From Haberlea rhodopensis (taxonomy: Eukaryota > Streptophyta > Magnoliopsida > Lamiales > Gesneriaceae), in contig CAJQUN010000510.1 in NCBI GenBank assembly GCA_907163345.1, positions 310,001-374,000 of the forward strand: 64,000 nt of DNA, given 5' to 3'. The notes beneath the pieces are model-generated. The model was not told where the DNA came from. It saw only the letters and a list, made by a program, of their open reading frames with translations, and searched no databases. Made by a program: the position numbers and the translations under genes. Each line of letters starts with the position of its first letter. The stretch's first letter is position 1. Shown in pieces: positions 20,988-32,829 of this stretch.

Positions 20988-22040
20988 TCAAGGTGGTTGA
21001 TGCAGTGTTGTTCTATCCTTCCTTAACCACCTCAATATCTTCTTCACTCCTCGGTATTTCGGCCTGTTGCCCTTTGAGTTGTCGTCCTCAGTCCTTACTC
21101 CTTCGGCACGTGATTGACATGGTCGATCCGGAGGATGCTTCTTTCCAACGGTACGATCCTGCAAGTGAGACATAAGAGGATCAGAAGTATCGTGAGTAGA
21201 CAGAGTAGCAATCATATGAACAGTATGCACTAAGTTAGAATCCATACCTTTCTTCTCGTCAAGGCCATCAGTAGCCTTTCCCATTTCCCACAACTCATCA
21301 TTATCAAAATCAGAATCATAATCATCATGTACATCAATAGCGTAACTAGAATGCTCAAGAGGTTTAATGGGTTCATACATGTTGAATTTTTCAATTTCAC
21401 CATTAGACTCCATGGTTATCAAACCGCTATACATATTGATTACTGAATTTGATGATTTCAAGAATGGTCTTCCTAAAATAATTAGACTAGAAGGATCACC
21501 ATTTCTCATGTCTAAGACATAGAAATCGGCTGTGAAGACCAAATTCTTTACATGCACAACTACGTCCTCTATTATCCCCTTAGGTGTGACCATGGATTTA
21601 TCAGCTAAGTGAATAACTGCTCTATTTCTTTTTAAAGGTCCCATCTTCAGTTGAGAGTACATTGAGTAAGGCAAGACATTTATGGACGACCCTAAATCGA
21701 GCATAGCCTTCTCAATCTTAATACCTCTAATCTCACATGGGATAAAGAACATACCTGGGTCCTTGCATTTAATGGGGATGCTTCGTTGGTTATCCGCCGA
21801 AACATTGTCATTGAGCTCGACCTTGGGCTGCCCCTTGTGTTCCTTGTTTCGATCCTCATTCACGGTTTCATGCAATGGGGCTTGCTCTTTGTAGCGTGGA
21901 CTCATCTCGTAGAGGCCTTTGAGTCCGGCACCTTTCCTATTGTCCTTCAATGCTTGGGGGAAAGGGGGGTGGTTCTTTATATTCAGAAAGTTTGTGGTAC
22001 TTACCTCGTGGTTCCTCCCCTTGCATTGGCTCTTCAACAT
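20988..22040 (-). CDS. Aspartic protease of the gag-protease element
   Basis: A 350-codon frame overlaps the end of gag. The retropepsin part holds CDLG-like AMLDLGSSINVLPYSMY (DLG in place of DTG, usual in this lineage), the VHVKNLVFTADFYVLD block and LIILGRPFLKSS. It ends RKDRTTLHQPP with a TGA, where RT would be expected to begin. Gag and protease appear to have been one frame: they switch at a C-run at about 21957-21961 where one extra base fits a homopolymer slip. A programmed shift is an alternative. Confidence 0.82.
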   Translation of the reverse strand: MLKSQCKGRNHEVSTTNFLNIKNHPPFPQALKDNRKGAGLKGLYEMSPRYKEQAPLHETVNEDRNKEHKGQPKVELNDNVSADNQRSIPIKCKDPGMFFIPCEIRGIKIEKAMLDLGSSINVLPYSMYSQLKMGPLKRNRAVIHLADKSMVTPKGIIEDVVVHVKNLVFTADFYVLDMRNGDPSSLIILGRPFLKSSNSVINMYSGLITMESNGEIEKFNMYEPIKPLEHSSYAIDVHDDYDSDFDNDELWEMGKATDGLDEKKGMDSNLVHTVHMIATLSTHDTSDPLMSHLQDRTVGKKHPPDRPCQSRAEGVRTEDDNSKGNRPKYRGVKKILRWLRKDRTTLHQPP

Positions 22041-23454
22041 CTGTCTCTGTCTCCGTCATCTCTTCTTTTTGGGGTGGTGTCAGTACCACCTTTTCTTCAG
22101 CTGCATCTTCATTCACATTCACTGTGATAGCACTCACATTTTCCCGGGGGTTCATCTCTGGTTGTGATGGCAGTCCATTTGAAATCCTTGCTTCGATCTT
22201 GCTGATTGAAGTTGCCAATTGTCCCATCTGCGTCGTCAAGCTCTGGATGCTTGCCCTCGTCTCCTGTTGAAATTGTAAGCTATTTTCAGCAATAATTTGG
22301 ATGCTATGTTCTAACCTGTCAGAGGGAGGGTGCACTGGCGGTGGTGGAGGTCGCTGATATGGCGGTCTGTAGGGTTGAGGTTGGTGCATCTGTGGGTTTC
22401 CATAGCCTTGGTTCGGATGGTCCCTCCACCCTTGATTGTAGTTGTTTGGTGGATGGTCATAATTCCTTTGTGGGGAACCTGGGAATCCTCCTGCAGCATT
22501 TACGTTCTCCGTGGTTGTCTTTTGTAGTGAGGGGCATGCGTCTGTGGAATGGTTCGCAGCCAGACAGATTCCACACGGCTTTGTCTTTCCTACATTTCCA
22601 CCTGCCATACCACGCACAAGAAAAGTGAGGTCTATCAGTTGTTGTTCTAAGTTTGATACGTTTACCTCTTTTCTTTGCGGTTGTCCATGGCGCACAGATC
22701 CGAATTGTTGGGAGTTGGCCGCCATGTTAGTTATCAACCTTCTAACTTCCTCCGCTGTTTTGTCTATAAATGCTCCTCCGCTTGCCGCATCCACTAAGTT
22801 CCTGTCAGAAGAAAGTAAACCTTCATAAAAGTGTTGGATGAGAAGGTGTTCACTTATCTGGTGTTGTGGACAACTTGCACACAACTTCTTGAATCTCTCC
22901 CAGTACTCGTGTAGTGATTCCTCGTAGAGCTGCTTCACACCATATATCTCTTTCCTCAAGTTCGTTGCCCGTGAAGCTGGGAAGTACTTTTCTAGAAATA
23001 TTCTTTGTAAGTCAGTCCACGTGGTGATCGATCCGGATGGTAAGTAGAAGAGCCAGTCTTTTGCAGCGTCCTTTAGAGAAAACGGGAACGCTCTTAGCTT
23101 TATTTGATCCTCAGTGATTCCGGTCGGCTTCATGGTAGTGCACACCACGTGGAATTCCATCAGATGCTTATGTGGGTTTTCACCTGCAAGACCATGAAAA
23201 GATGGCAATAAGTGAATTAAACCAGATTTGAGTTCAAAATTTACGTTATTGGCCAGAGCAGGGAAACTGATGCAGAGCGGTTGTTGATCCAAGGTAGGAT
23301 TTGCGAGCTGCCTCAAGCTTTGATTTGTAGCCATGTTGTTCCTTTCTTCCTCTTCAAGCAGCCTTGCTTCTCTCCTTCTCTGATGTAGCGTCCTCTCAAT
23401 CTCAGGATCGTAGTGAAAGTTATCTTCGTGATTGAACGATCCACCTGTACTCAT
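21937..23454 (-). CDS. Gag of the Athila/Tat-lineage element
   Basis: Translation most likely starts at 23454 (MSTGGSFNHEDNF); the upstream part of the frame is only the primer site read as protein. The protein has an acidic/basic N-terminus (HQRRREARLLEEEE), the retrotransposon gag core from about residue 80 to 260 (LLPSFHGLAGENPHKHL, FPFSLKDAAKDWLFYLP, FLEKYFPASR, HEYWERFKKLCASCPQH), a CGICLAANHSTDAC zinc knuckle and a Pro-rich region. It is intact up to the frame change. Gag packages its RNA and could use a partner element's reverse transcriptase. Confidence 0.9.
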   Translation of the reverse strand: MSTGGSFNHEDNFHYDPEIERTLHQRRREARLLEEEERNNMATNQSLRQLANPTLDQQPLCISFPALANNVNFELKSGLIHLLPSFHGLAGENPHKHLMEFHVVCTTMKPTGITEDQIKLRAFPFSLKDAAKDWLFYLPSGSITTWTDLQRIFLEKYFPASRATNLRKEIYGVKQLYEESLHEYWERFKKLCASCPQHQISEHLLIQHFYEGLLSSDRNLVDAASGGAFIDKTAEEVRRLITNMAANSQQFGSVRHGQPQRKEVNVSNLEQQLIDLTFLVRGMAGGNVGKTKPCGICLAANHSTDACPSLQKTTTENVNAAGGFPGSPQRNYDHPPNNYNQGWRDHPNQGYGNPQMHQPQPYRPPYQRPPPPPVHPPSDRLEHSIQIIAENSLQFQQETRASIQSLTTQMGQLATSISKIEARISNGLPSQPEMNPRENVSAITVNVNEDAAEEKVVLTPPQKEEMTETETDVEEPMQGEEPRGKYHKLSEYKEPPPFPPSIEGQ

Positions 23455-23522
23455 TAACAAACCAAAGTAGTAATGCGGGATAAAAAAAATAAAAAAAAAT
23501 CGACACAAATAAATGTTGCCCT

Positions 23523-23539
23523 CCCCGGCAACGGCGCCA
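23523..23539 (-). other. Primer-binding site, tRNA-Asp(GTC)
   Basis: The minus strand reads TGGCGCCGTTGCCGGGG, matching the complement of the 3' end of plant aspartate tRNA. Athila-group elements commonly use this primer. It sets this element apart from its Met-primed neighbours. Confidence 0.93.
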
Positions 23540-23544
23540 AAATT

Positions 23545-25053
23545 TGGTGTGCGTTTATCGTGTACGCCCAAATTAACCCTTCTTCAGTTAATAACAAAAA
23601 TATGTAGTAGTGGAAGTAGGGATCGATCTCACAGGGAAGGTAAATTTATTTTGTGTCAATTATCAAAGAACTAGTAACAATGGGGGGTTTGGACTTGATT
23701 ACTACTACTTAGCAAATATCAAACTAATTAACGACTCTAACTAAAATGATTAAAACTTATGGGATTAAAGCGATTCTTGGTTTCCAGGTAACCGTACTTT
23801 TGGAAAATTATCTTTTAGTCATCAAATCAAAACATTCAAATTCTTTCAATTATCTATCGATTGGAAATTCAATTCCTACTCATCTTATTCGTAGTCAAAG
23901 GGAAAACAGCATTCAATTCAACCCTTACCAAATCTCTAATCACCACTACAGCCGTTAATGATTAAATCAATGATAGTTTTCAAAACTAATGAGTTCGACA
24001 AATCTAATCAATAAAAACTACAGCCGTTAGAATTGATTACTCAATCGTTTCTCCTAAGAATTCAATAACACCTACAGCCGGTTAATTATTAATCTTATTT
24101 GTTTCTTAGCAAACTATCGATTATGTTATTGAATATTAGGTGATCGGTCTAATACACAAGCACAACAATCATGGAATTCGAATTCTGAGAAACCAATTGA
24201 AATCGAAGATTAATTCAACAATCAAACCGAATTTTCATAAAAGATTTAAATCCAAGAGTAGGTATCCCTTCAACCAAGAATCGAAGGGTTTTAGCCTAGC
24301 ATAATTAAATCTAAAAGCAATAAAAATTCAATGGAAAACATTAAATAAATAAAGGAAAAGAAATTACTACTATAAATCACGATTCCGGCTTGTCAATTCC
24401 GGTTCCGTTCTTCGTCGTTCTTCAAGAAAACTTTGAAAGAAAATTAATCTAAAATCCTAAAAAATTCTAAGAGTATGAAATTATGCTTAAAATGAGGTAA
24501 AAATCGTGTATATGAGGTATGGAGGCTGATGGAGTAGGGTAAAATCCATGTGGGAAGGAAAGAAATCAAGTTTTTTAATTTTCCAAAAGTCTTCAGGCGT
24601 AAATACGCGTATAATGGCGTAGCTACGCCTAGACATGCCGTAGCGTTGGCGTAATTACGCCTGTGAATGGCGTAATTACGCCTGTCCATCATTTTTCTGG
24701 CGAGTTTTGTATTTTGGCCATAACTTTCACATACGAACTCCGAATTCGACGAGTCAGCTGTCCACGCGAAGATAACTCAAAGTTCTACAACTTTTATATG
24801 GACCACATTCCCAAAACTTGGCTGGAATACATAGAAATTTGAGGAGAAAGGAGCAACATGTGTCTTTGATTCCGGTTTTTTCCTCTTTTCTTCAACTTTA
24901 TTGCTTCTTTCATCATTTTAGCTTGATTTCTTCACTTTTCCCTACATTTACACAAATATACGATTAGGTAGCATATGTATCAATTTATCCATCAAAATAT
25001 ACCAAATCGTAGACAATTAAGCGTAATAGATGTGTCTATTTCTAGTCACATCA
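23545..25053 (-). repeat. 5' LTR of the gag-protease element, 1509 bp
   Basis: Limits are TGGTGTGCG and AGTCACATCA, followed by the right target duplication CATAT. Differences from the 3' LTR are about seven scattered changes. Confidence 0.95.
24595..24683. repeat. Palindrome array GGCGTAATTACGCC (5' LTR copy)
   Basis: Same array as in the 3' LTR, with one base difference in the first unit (ACGCGTATAAT against ACGCGTCTAAT). Confidence 0.92.
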
Positions 25054-25058
25054 CATAT

Positions 25059-26924
25059 CATCTCTTTTTCTTGAGTCGGTCATCATCAGTTATTTTAATG
25101 CTTCTTCGCTTCATAATCTCAAAACAAGCGGTATCTCATCCTCGCTTCTTCATACAAGCGGTATCTCATCCTCGCTTAGTATGGTATACTCCGCCTCCAT
25201 GTGCAAGCGAGCCTCCCCCCTCCCGCTCCACATATTTAGCGGTAAAGCGTAAGCATTAAAACCTTCACTGTGATCACCCCTGGCTCGTGGAATACACCTC
25301 TTTTATTCCACATCACAATATGCAAACACAATGCATAATAACATGTATCAAACTCTTAATGCATCACATTGCATTCATCATGTGTCAAAAAGACAAACAT
25401 AAAATACATGTTACCGTTGGGATGCCCGTACGTCGCTTACGTACCTTTCCAAAAGATAGAGGAGTCAACCGACTTTATCTCCTCGGCTGTGCTGGCACCT
25501 GTGATGGTTCTACACAACCACACAACACAATATTAGGCACCTCATAATAATCCGGAATCAAAACTCAAATAAAAATCACATTTACCCTAAAATGTAATCT
25601 CGCGATCGATCGCCCCTTAGCCCCGATCGATCGCGAGATGCTACTGTCTTGCATACCAAAATTATGCAATCCGCGATCGATCGCCCCTTTATTGGCGATC
25701 GATCGCCAAAACCCACTGGAACGTCGCGATCGATCTCGCCTCCTTGGTGATCGATCGCCGAGATCGATCGCCAACTCTGTTCCATTGCGCGATTTCCAGA
25801 ATTCTCTAACACTGATTTTCATACTCTTCAATCTAACATGTAAGACATACAACATGCCCAAACAAACATGTTAGTAGTTACAATACACTACCCTGAGTGT
25901 ATTCATATAAAATGTATACCCCAAACACAAACCCACATGCATTAAAATTGCCCATTAACTTCAGTACTCAACCAACTTTTCTGAAAAATAGGGCATTGTC
26001 TTCCTGCCCAGATTTTTGAGTACCCACTTTCAAGCAATTATATCTACCACATAAGTCATGAATTTTTCTCGAATAAAACTGCCAGGGGCTTCACAAAACT
26101 ACCATGTATGTACTCAAACCAAAGGTTTACCAAAAACCTAGCTAACATGCATGATAACACCTTCACAAATTCACTCCCATCCCATATTTTCCAGAAAAAC
26201 AGGGCACACCCATTACCCAGATTTTCGAACACTATACTTTACATGCTTATATCTTCCACATAAAACATGTAACATGCTCAAGAAAAATACTGGAAGCTTC
26301 ATAATAACACTCGTAAGCATTTAAATTGAAGGTGTTAAGAAACCTAAGCTAACATGCCATTTTTACACCAACAAAAGTATGAACTTAAGCAACTTAAATT
26401 CAAACCCAGAACATGGTTTCTCACCCTCTTTTGCTCCGATTTTTACAAGCTTTCCAAGAAGTGAAAATGGAAGATCTCCACCCTAACTTCCTTAGCTGCT
26501 GCTGGACGATTTTTGGGAGAGAATTGGAGGGGTTTCAAACATGGAAAGGTGGAGTGGGAGATGGGACAAGGGGTATGGTTGAGCAGCTGGTAGCAGGGTA
26601 TGGGTCAAGGGGGGTGGTTGAGTGGGGGGTTAAGTGATGTGTTATGTTTTGGTCCCGGTATTTAGCACGATGTATTAAAATATCCTCACATGATATTTAT
26701 AGTATTTTCTCAATAAAATACTTCAACTCCCATTTAAATATGCTTTACCAAAACAAATAGCCACACCCCAAATAATCATGCCACAACCCCAAAATCCCAA
26801 CATATGTCGCATGCACCCCGAAATGTAACTCCTCAACAATATTAATTCAACCCCATGAATTAACACTAAATCATCATAATATAAATAAATGATTAAATCA
26901 CATAATCATTTCGGGGATATCACA
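25059..26924 (-). repeat. E4 LTR, second part (family B)
   Basis: This resumes the E4 LTR after the insertion: hairpin repeats (about 25125-25180), GTACGT..ACGTAC box (about 25421-25446), palindrome array, AT-rich leader, TATA region near 26690-26705 and terminus GGGGATATCACA. Confidence 0.92.
25602..25772. repeat. Palindrome array, about 7 copies (E4 LTR)
   Basis: GCGATCGATCGC and CCGATCGATCGC dyads; the last two units (TGATCGATCGCCGAGATCGATCGCC) are nearly contiguous, a local change relative to the E3 array. Confidence 0.93.
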
Positions 26925-28387
26925 TATGGTAAACCTCGCCTCCATGCGCAAGCGAGCCTCCCCCCTCCCGCTCCACATTTTTAGCGGTATAAGCGGTAAG
27001 CATTAAAATCATCACTGTGATAACCCTGACTCGTGGAATACACACCATTTATTCCACAACATACATATGCAACAACAATGCATAACAACATGCATCATAC
27101 TCATAATGCACAACTTTGCATCTATCATGTGTCAAATGGACAAACATAAAATACATGTTACCGTTGGGATGCCCGTACGTCGCTTACGTACCTTTCCAAA
27201 ATATGGTGTGTTGCAGGACTCTATCCCCTGCGTTGTGTAGCTATCTGTGAAGGCTCTACACTAGTGTACAACACAATATTAGATGCCAATTTATAGACCA
27301 AAATCAAAAATTCCAACAAAACATCATTTTCCACTATTCAGCATCTGGCGATCGATCGCCAGACTTCACTGGCTCGAGGCGATCGATCGCCTGCCTTTGA
27401 TTTTGGCTACTATCCTTCGGCGATCGATCGCTTCTTTTGTAGCGATCGATCGCCACATGCTCTGTGCGCGATTTTTTCCAGATTCCCGAACACTCATTTT
27501 CATACCATCAATTATAGCATATAAGACATACCACATGCTTAAACAAACATGCTAAGAGCTACTAGATATTACCATGAATGTATTCAAATTGAAGTTCCAC
27601 CCAAACTTAAACCCACATGCATCAAAATCGCCTAACTTTATCCTTACTCATTCAAACTTTCTGAAAAACAGGGTATCATATTTCTACCCAGATTTTCAAG
27701 CACCTATTTTCAAGCCAACAAATCTACCACATAACACATATAACATGCTCAAGTAAACATGCTAGGAACTTCATAAAAACACCATGAATGTACTTAAATC
27801 GAAGGTTTAATAAAACCTAAGCTAGCATGCCATTTTCACACCAATAAAAGCATGAACTTAAACAAACTTTAAACCAAAACAGGACATGGTTTCTCACCCT
27901 CTTTTGCAATCTTTTCTAGCAATAAAAATGGCAGATCTCCTCCCTATCTTACTCAGCAAATGTTGGACGCTTTTTGGGAGAGAAAGGGAAGGGTTTCAGA
28001 CATGGAAAGGTGGAGTGGGAGAAGGGGAAAGAGGCATGGGCAATCAGCTGTAGCAGGGTATGGGTCAAGGGGGGTGGTTGGGTGTTGGGTGGTGTGATGT
28101 GTTATGTTTTGGTCCCGGTAGTTAGCACTATGTATTAAAAATATCCTCACATGATATTTTATAGTATTAAATCAATAAAATACTTCAATTTCCAATTAAC
28201 ATGCTTCACCAAAACAAATAATACCCACCCGAAAATAATCATGCTACAACCCAAAATCCCAACATATATCACATGCACCCTGAAATGTATTTTCCCAATA
28301 TTATTAATCCAACCCAATGAATTAATACCATAATCTTCATAACATAATTAATGTTTAAAATCACACAATCATTTCGGGGATATCACA
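26925..28387 (-). repeat. E5 LTR fragment (family B)
   Basis: Promoter half of a B-like LTR, from the hairpin region to the terminus GGGGATATCACA. It has the GTACGT..ACGTAC box (about 27169-27192), a four-unit palindrome array, and a TATA box (minus ACTATAAAATATC, about 28153-28165). The rest of E5 is deleted. The following bases TCCCA (28388-28392) belong to E6 pol and are the candidate right target duplication. Confidence 0.88.
27348..27453. repeat. Palindrome array, 4 copies (E5 LTR)
   Basis: Four intact GCGATCGATCGC dyads about 30 bp apart. Confidence 0.93.
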
Positions 28388-30368
28388 TCCCACTTCCATT
28401 CCGGTATCTCCAAGCTCCTAAGCTCGCCACCAGGCCTCTGCCTTTCTGTCTTTACCTGCTGACATATCAAGCATCTCTTGACAAAAGTGATAACATCACG
28501 CTTCATCCTTTTCCACCAAAATTGATCACATAGATCCTTATACATTTTCCTCCCACCTGGGTGGACACTAAGTCTACTGCTATGAGCCCACTGTAATATC
28601 CCTCTACGCAACTCCGGCATACTTGGGACTACCCAACAGTTACCAAGCCTCAAAGAATCATCTTCAGCCTCTCTGAATTTTGATGGCTGCCCATGAAGTA
28701 CCAACGATGACCATCTCTGAATCTCATCATCTACCTTCTGGGCTCTCCTGATATGCTCATAAATGTCTGGTTCTGCCAATAAAGTTGATACTCATACCGG
28801 TGATGCATCCACATCAAAATCATAGCCCAGATGACAGTAGAAAGTCATCATAGCCGATAAATGCATTGCGTCCTCAGTAGTACTCTTCACCTTCCGACTC
28901 AAGGCGACTGCTATCAAGTTTGCTTTCCCAGGATGGTACTCTATTTCACAATCATAATCCTTGAGTAAATCCATCCATTTCCTCTGTCTCATATTCAGCT
29001 CCGCCTGAGTAAACAAGAACTTCATGCTCTTGTGATCCGTATAAATGGTAAACGACATACATATAAATAATGCCGCCAAATCTTCAAGGCAAAAATAATA
29101 GCCGCAAGCTCCAAATCATGAACTGGATACCTAGCCTCATGCGGCTTCAACTGCCTCGATGCATAAGCTACCACATGCTTATCCTGCATCAGTACACATC
29201 CCAAGCCCTGTAGTGATGCATCAGTGTATAGAACAAACCTCTTGTTCTCCGTAGGAATCACTAACACAGGCGCTGTCATCAACCGGTGCTTCAATTCTTG
29301 TAAGCTCTGCTCACAAGCCTCAGACCAATAGAATGGTATTCCCTTTTGTCAACTGAGTCAATGGCTTAGCAATCTTAGAAAATCCTTCGACGAAGCGTCG
29401 ATAATATCCGGCCAAACCAAGAAAGCTCCTTATCTCGGGCACATAAGTGGGTGCAGACCACTCCATCACTGCCTCTATCTTCCTGGGATCTACCGATATC
29501 CCATTTCTAGAGATAACATGTCCTAAAAACACCACGCTGCTCAACCATAATTCGCACTTGCTGAGCTTGGCAAACAACTGATTATCTCTGAGGATCTGGA
29601 GCACTGTTCGTAAGTGTCTCACGTGCTCCTCCTCACTCCGAGAGTAGATAAGTATGTCATCAATAAACACTATGACGAACTGGTCAAGACCTGGTTGGAA
29701 CACCCGGTTCATCAAACTCATAAAGACAGTCGGGGCGTTCGTCTCACCGAACGGCATAACCAAGAACTCGTAGTGCTCATACCGAGTCCGGAATGCTGTC
29801 TTCTAAACATCCTCCTCTCTGACCCGAATCTGGTGGTATCCTGACCTCAAATCAATCTTGCTATACAGCTTCGTACCCTGCAACTGATCAAATAAGTCAT
29901 CAATCCTTGGGAGAGGATACTTGTTCTTCACCGTTGCCTTATTCAACTGCCGGTAGTCGATGCACAAACACATCGAACCATCCTTCTTCTTAACGAATAG
30001 AACCGGGGCACCCCAAGGCGATACGCTAGGGCGTATATATCCTTTGTCAAGGAGCTCTTGTAACTGCTCTTTCAATTCTCTTAACTCGGCCGGCCATCCT
30101 ATAAGGGCACGAGAAATAGCTGACTTTCTCGGTAGCAATTCAATCCCAAACTCGACCTCTCTAGTCGGCGGAAACCATGGGATTTCCTCCGGAAACACAT
30201 CAGCAAATTCTGCTACCACCGGTACATCCTCAACCCTCAACTCTTTATTCTTTCCCGCAACGTCCACGGTATAAATAAGATAACCCATGTGTCCACGTTC
30301 CAATAATCGGGACATTTTGTCCGCCGATATCAATGGAATCTTCGCACGAGAACCGTCCCCATAAAAAG
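28388..30368 (-). pseudogene. E6 pol: protease end, RT, RNase H, start of integrase, broken
   Basis: Minus-strand order: protease end and AEFADVFPEEIP linker, RT with WGAPVLFVKKKDG and FIDDIL, RNase H with YTDASLQGLGC and a TDHKS block, then the integrase HHCC region ending at KWKWD where E5 entered. Lesions: TAG at 29803-29805, a frameshift near 29345, another near 29062 and TGA at 28792-28794. The family A2 solo LTR lies at its upstream end (30369). Bases 30364-30368 (AAAAG) are its left target duplication. Confidence 0.88.
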
Positions 30369-32829
30369 TGTGATGACCGGGGATTAATGGTGTTAATCCC
30401 GATGTGGTAATGATCCTTTAAGGATTTTAATTGTGGCAATTATGAATTAATTGAGGTATTGGAACTCCCGGGGATTTTAAATCCGGTATTTGGAGTCGTT
30501 GGATCCGAGGGATGAGATTGTATTCTCATCGTGGTGATAACCTTGGAATTTGGTCTTTGGTGGGATTTGGGGTCCGGAGTACTTTGTACTGGGGCTGGTA
30601 ATGGAAATTGAGATTGGGAGGTAATTATTGAAAACAAATGATTTTTAATGAGTCATGATGTATTTGTGGAAGGATTGGTATTTTTGAGTTTTGGTACTAT
30701 ATATACCAAGTAGATTCGGTATTCCGTCATTTGGCACGGAACCCTTCCCTCTCTCCTCTCTCTACGCCCAAAACCCTTCCCCCATTTCCCCTCTTTTTCC
30801 CTTGGAGGGAATCGTTGGTAGCTTGGCTCGGGAGCCGAATTTCTCGAAGATAATCACGTATTCATCTTCCCCTCATCATTGTCTTCGATTTGGTAGTGGT
30901 ATTGTAGAGTTTGGATGAGTTTTGAGTTGGTTATGGAATTTGGGATTTTTGGTTAAAATCAAAAGTTGAGTTTTTGGAGTTTTTATTGGTTTTAAATGGA
31001 GTATTTGAGGTGTTAATGGTGTATGGGGTGTTGTTTTTGAGTTTGGGTGCAAAAAACACCATGGAAGCTCGAGGTTTTCGGAAAATTGCAGGTGGCGATC
31101 GATAGTCGAGGGGCGCCGATCGATCGCGACGTGCATCTGAAGTTTTGGTGAAGATGAACAGTACGGGCAATCGATCGCGAGGTCTCGGCTGATCGATCGT
31201 GAGAGGGTGGGCGATCGACCACGAGGATTGGCGATCGATCGCGAAGAGGCGCTGTTTGGCTACTGGTTGGGGGCGATCGATCGCGATGAAATCAGCGATC
31301 GATCGCCGCCACAGAATGTTGTTTTTTTTCAAAATTTTGGAAAAAATGTCGGGATTTTGGAATCGAGGTTTAAGTGGCCAATTTTCCGAGGCAATGTCTA
31401 CAGTCCAATGTGAATGCTATACTTTTAAAATGGATTGGTTGGAGCCAAAATTTAATAAAATGGAACTCTCGGTTGAGTTTTTGGCTATCTTTTAAACTTA
31501 TAAAATGAAATTTTTTTGGTACTATGCATGCTTAGCCGGGGGGATTTTATTTTGGTAGTCATGGATGGACGATAGGTTTGGAAGTTGTGAACGTGCTTGG
31601 GCACGTGATTGCATGCCTATGTTTAATTGGGAGTTATTTACATGTTAGCACTTAACTCATCGGGTCGTGGGACTCAGGCAAAATTGGACTCGAACTACGG
31701 GATTATAAGGTACGTATCACGTAGAGGCATAGCCTGTTATAATATTGAAATTGTGAAATACATGGTATATGGTACTTGCTATGTATGGATAGTGAAATGC
31801 ATGGTATATGGTAATTGCGATAAATGGACATACATTGGGAATCATAAGGTGCCGCTTTTGAGCGAGCAATGATGGGATGTTGTCGCCATTGAGCGACCAT
31901 CGGTTATAACGCCGCTATTGTTGAGCGTGCGTGGGGTTAAAATGCCGCTATTGTAGAGCGAGCTATGAAATGGAACTATGGAATCAATGGCTAGATGTAT
32001 GTGATATCTATGGTACTCTATTTGACGATTTATCCATATTTGATTGTGAAACTAGTATAGTAGGATCGGTTTTAGTTGATCAATGAGATGATCAACTGGC
32101 CTTTGAGAATTTAATGGTTTGGTTATTTTGAGAACGTGGACAATACATGGGATCTCGGATGAGGATGATACCATCCAGGGAGTATCATTTAAATTCATAG
32201 CATTTAGCATTCTGTAAATTATGAACTGCAATATTATTATTATTGGATTGGCGGTATTGTTATGCTCACCCCGTGTGGGGGCTGTCTCTGTTGGGACAGG
32301 TGACACAGGTGTAGCAGTGGCTTTGGAGTTGAGCTCGGCTGTTGATTTGAGGTACTTCCAGGATTGAGGTACCATAGCTGGTTGATAACTACGTAGACCC
32401 AGAGTTGTGATCGAGTGGTGCATGGGCGGTGCTTCCCGGATCGAAGTAGCAATAACCGCCTTTGGTAGAGTATCTTATACATTAGATACACGTTTATTCA
32501 TTGGGTGCTCTCACTGTGAGCATGTTTTACGTGTATATGGAATGTATAAATGGTCAATGACTTTCTCTCTTCATTTATTGTTTGCATGTGATTAAATGCG
32601 GAATTGCTAAATGAACTGAGAGCATGTTAGTGTATTATAAGGGTGCATGGTATATAAGTGATCTTGGTTGGGGAATTTGAATATTATGTAGTTCAAATGC
32701 AAGAAATTTTCTGGACAATATAAGATGTTATACTTGCATATGGCTTTTCCCCCATGATAATATGATTGTATACACTAATTGCATGGGTTAATACACTAAT
32801 AACGGGTTAAGGGCACGTGGGTCCTTACA
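30369..32829 (+). repeat. Solo LTR, family A2, 2461 bp, TSD AAAAG/GAAAG
   Basis: It starts TGTGATGACC and ends GGTCCTTACA, flanked by AAAAG (30364-30368) and GAAAG (32830-32834), one mismatch. E6 protease continues across it. TATATATA at 30698-30705, followed by a pyrimidine-rich stretch (about 30725-30800), sets plus as the sense strand. Then come the palindrome array (31095-31306), the inverted box GGTACGTATCACGTA (about 31708-31724), and repeats of GCCGCTATTGT(N)GAGCG (about 31850-31965). It shares both ends with family A1 but differs in the middle, having the array in place of the GC-rich block. Confidence 0.92.
31095..31306. repeat. Palindrome array, about 8 copies (A2 solo LTR)
   Basis: Four intact dyads and four with one or two changes (for example GCGATCGATAGTC and GCAATCGATCGC), a more decayed array than in E1 or E6. 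Confidence 0.92.

Larger units (their letters stand above)
18056..25053 (-). mobile_element. Gag-protease-only LTR element (Athila/Tat lineage, TR-GAG type), complete, TSD CATAT
   Basis: Two 1.5-kb LTRs enclose a tRNA-Asp primer site, gag, protease, a noncoding 3' region and a polypurine tract. There is no RT, RNase H or integrase. The target duplication CATAT is perfect (18051-18055, 25054-25058). The two LTRs differ at about seven positions by eye, making this the youngest visible insertion. It must have been mobilised by enzymes supplied in trans. The structure fits the TR-GAG class of non-autonomous elements, here with protease kept. Confidence 0.92.
17415..26924 (-). mobile_element. E4: chromovirus remnant (leader plus 5' LTR), split by a gag-protease element
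   Basis: Leader sequence identical in kind to E3 (17415-17539), a primer site and a family B LTR remain; gag, pol and the 3' LTR are gone. The LTR is interrupted at 18055/25059 by the gag-protease element. Bases after the LTR (TATGG, 26925-26929) continue the LTR of E5, so E4 had entered E5. Confidence 0.87.
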
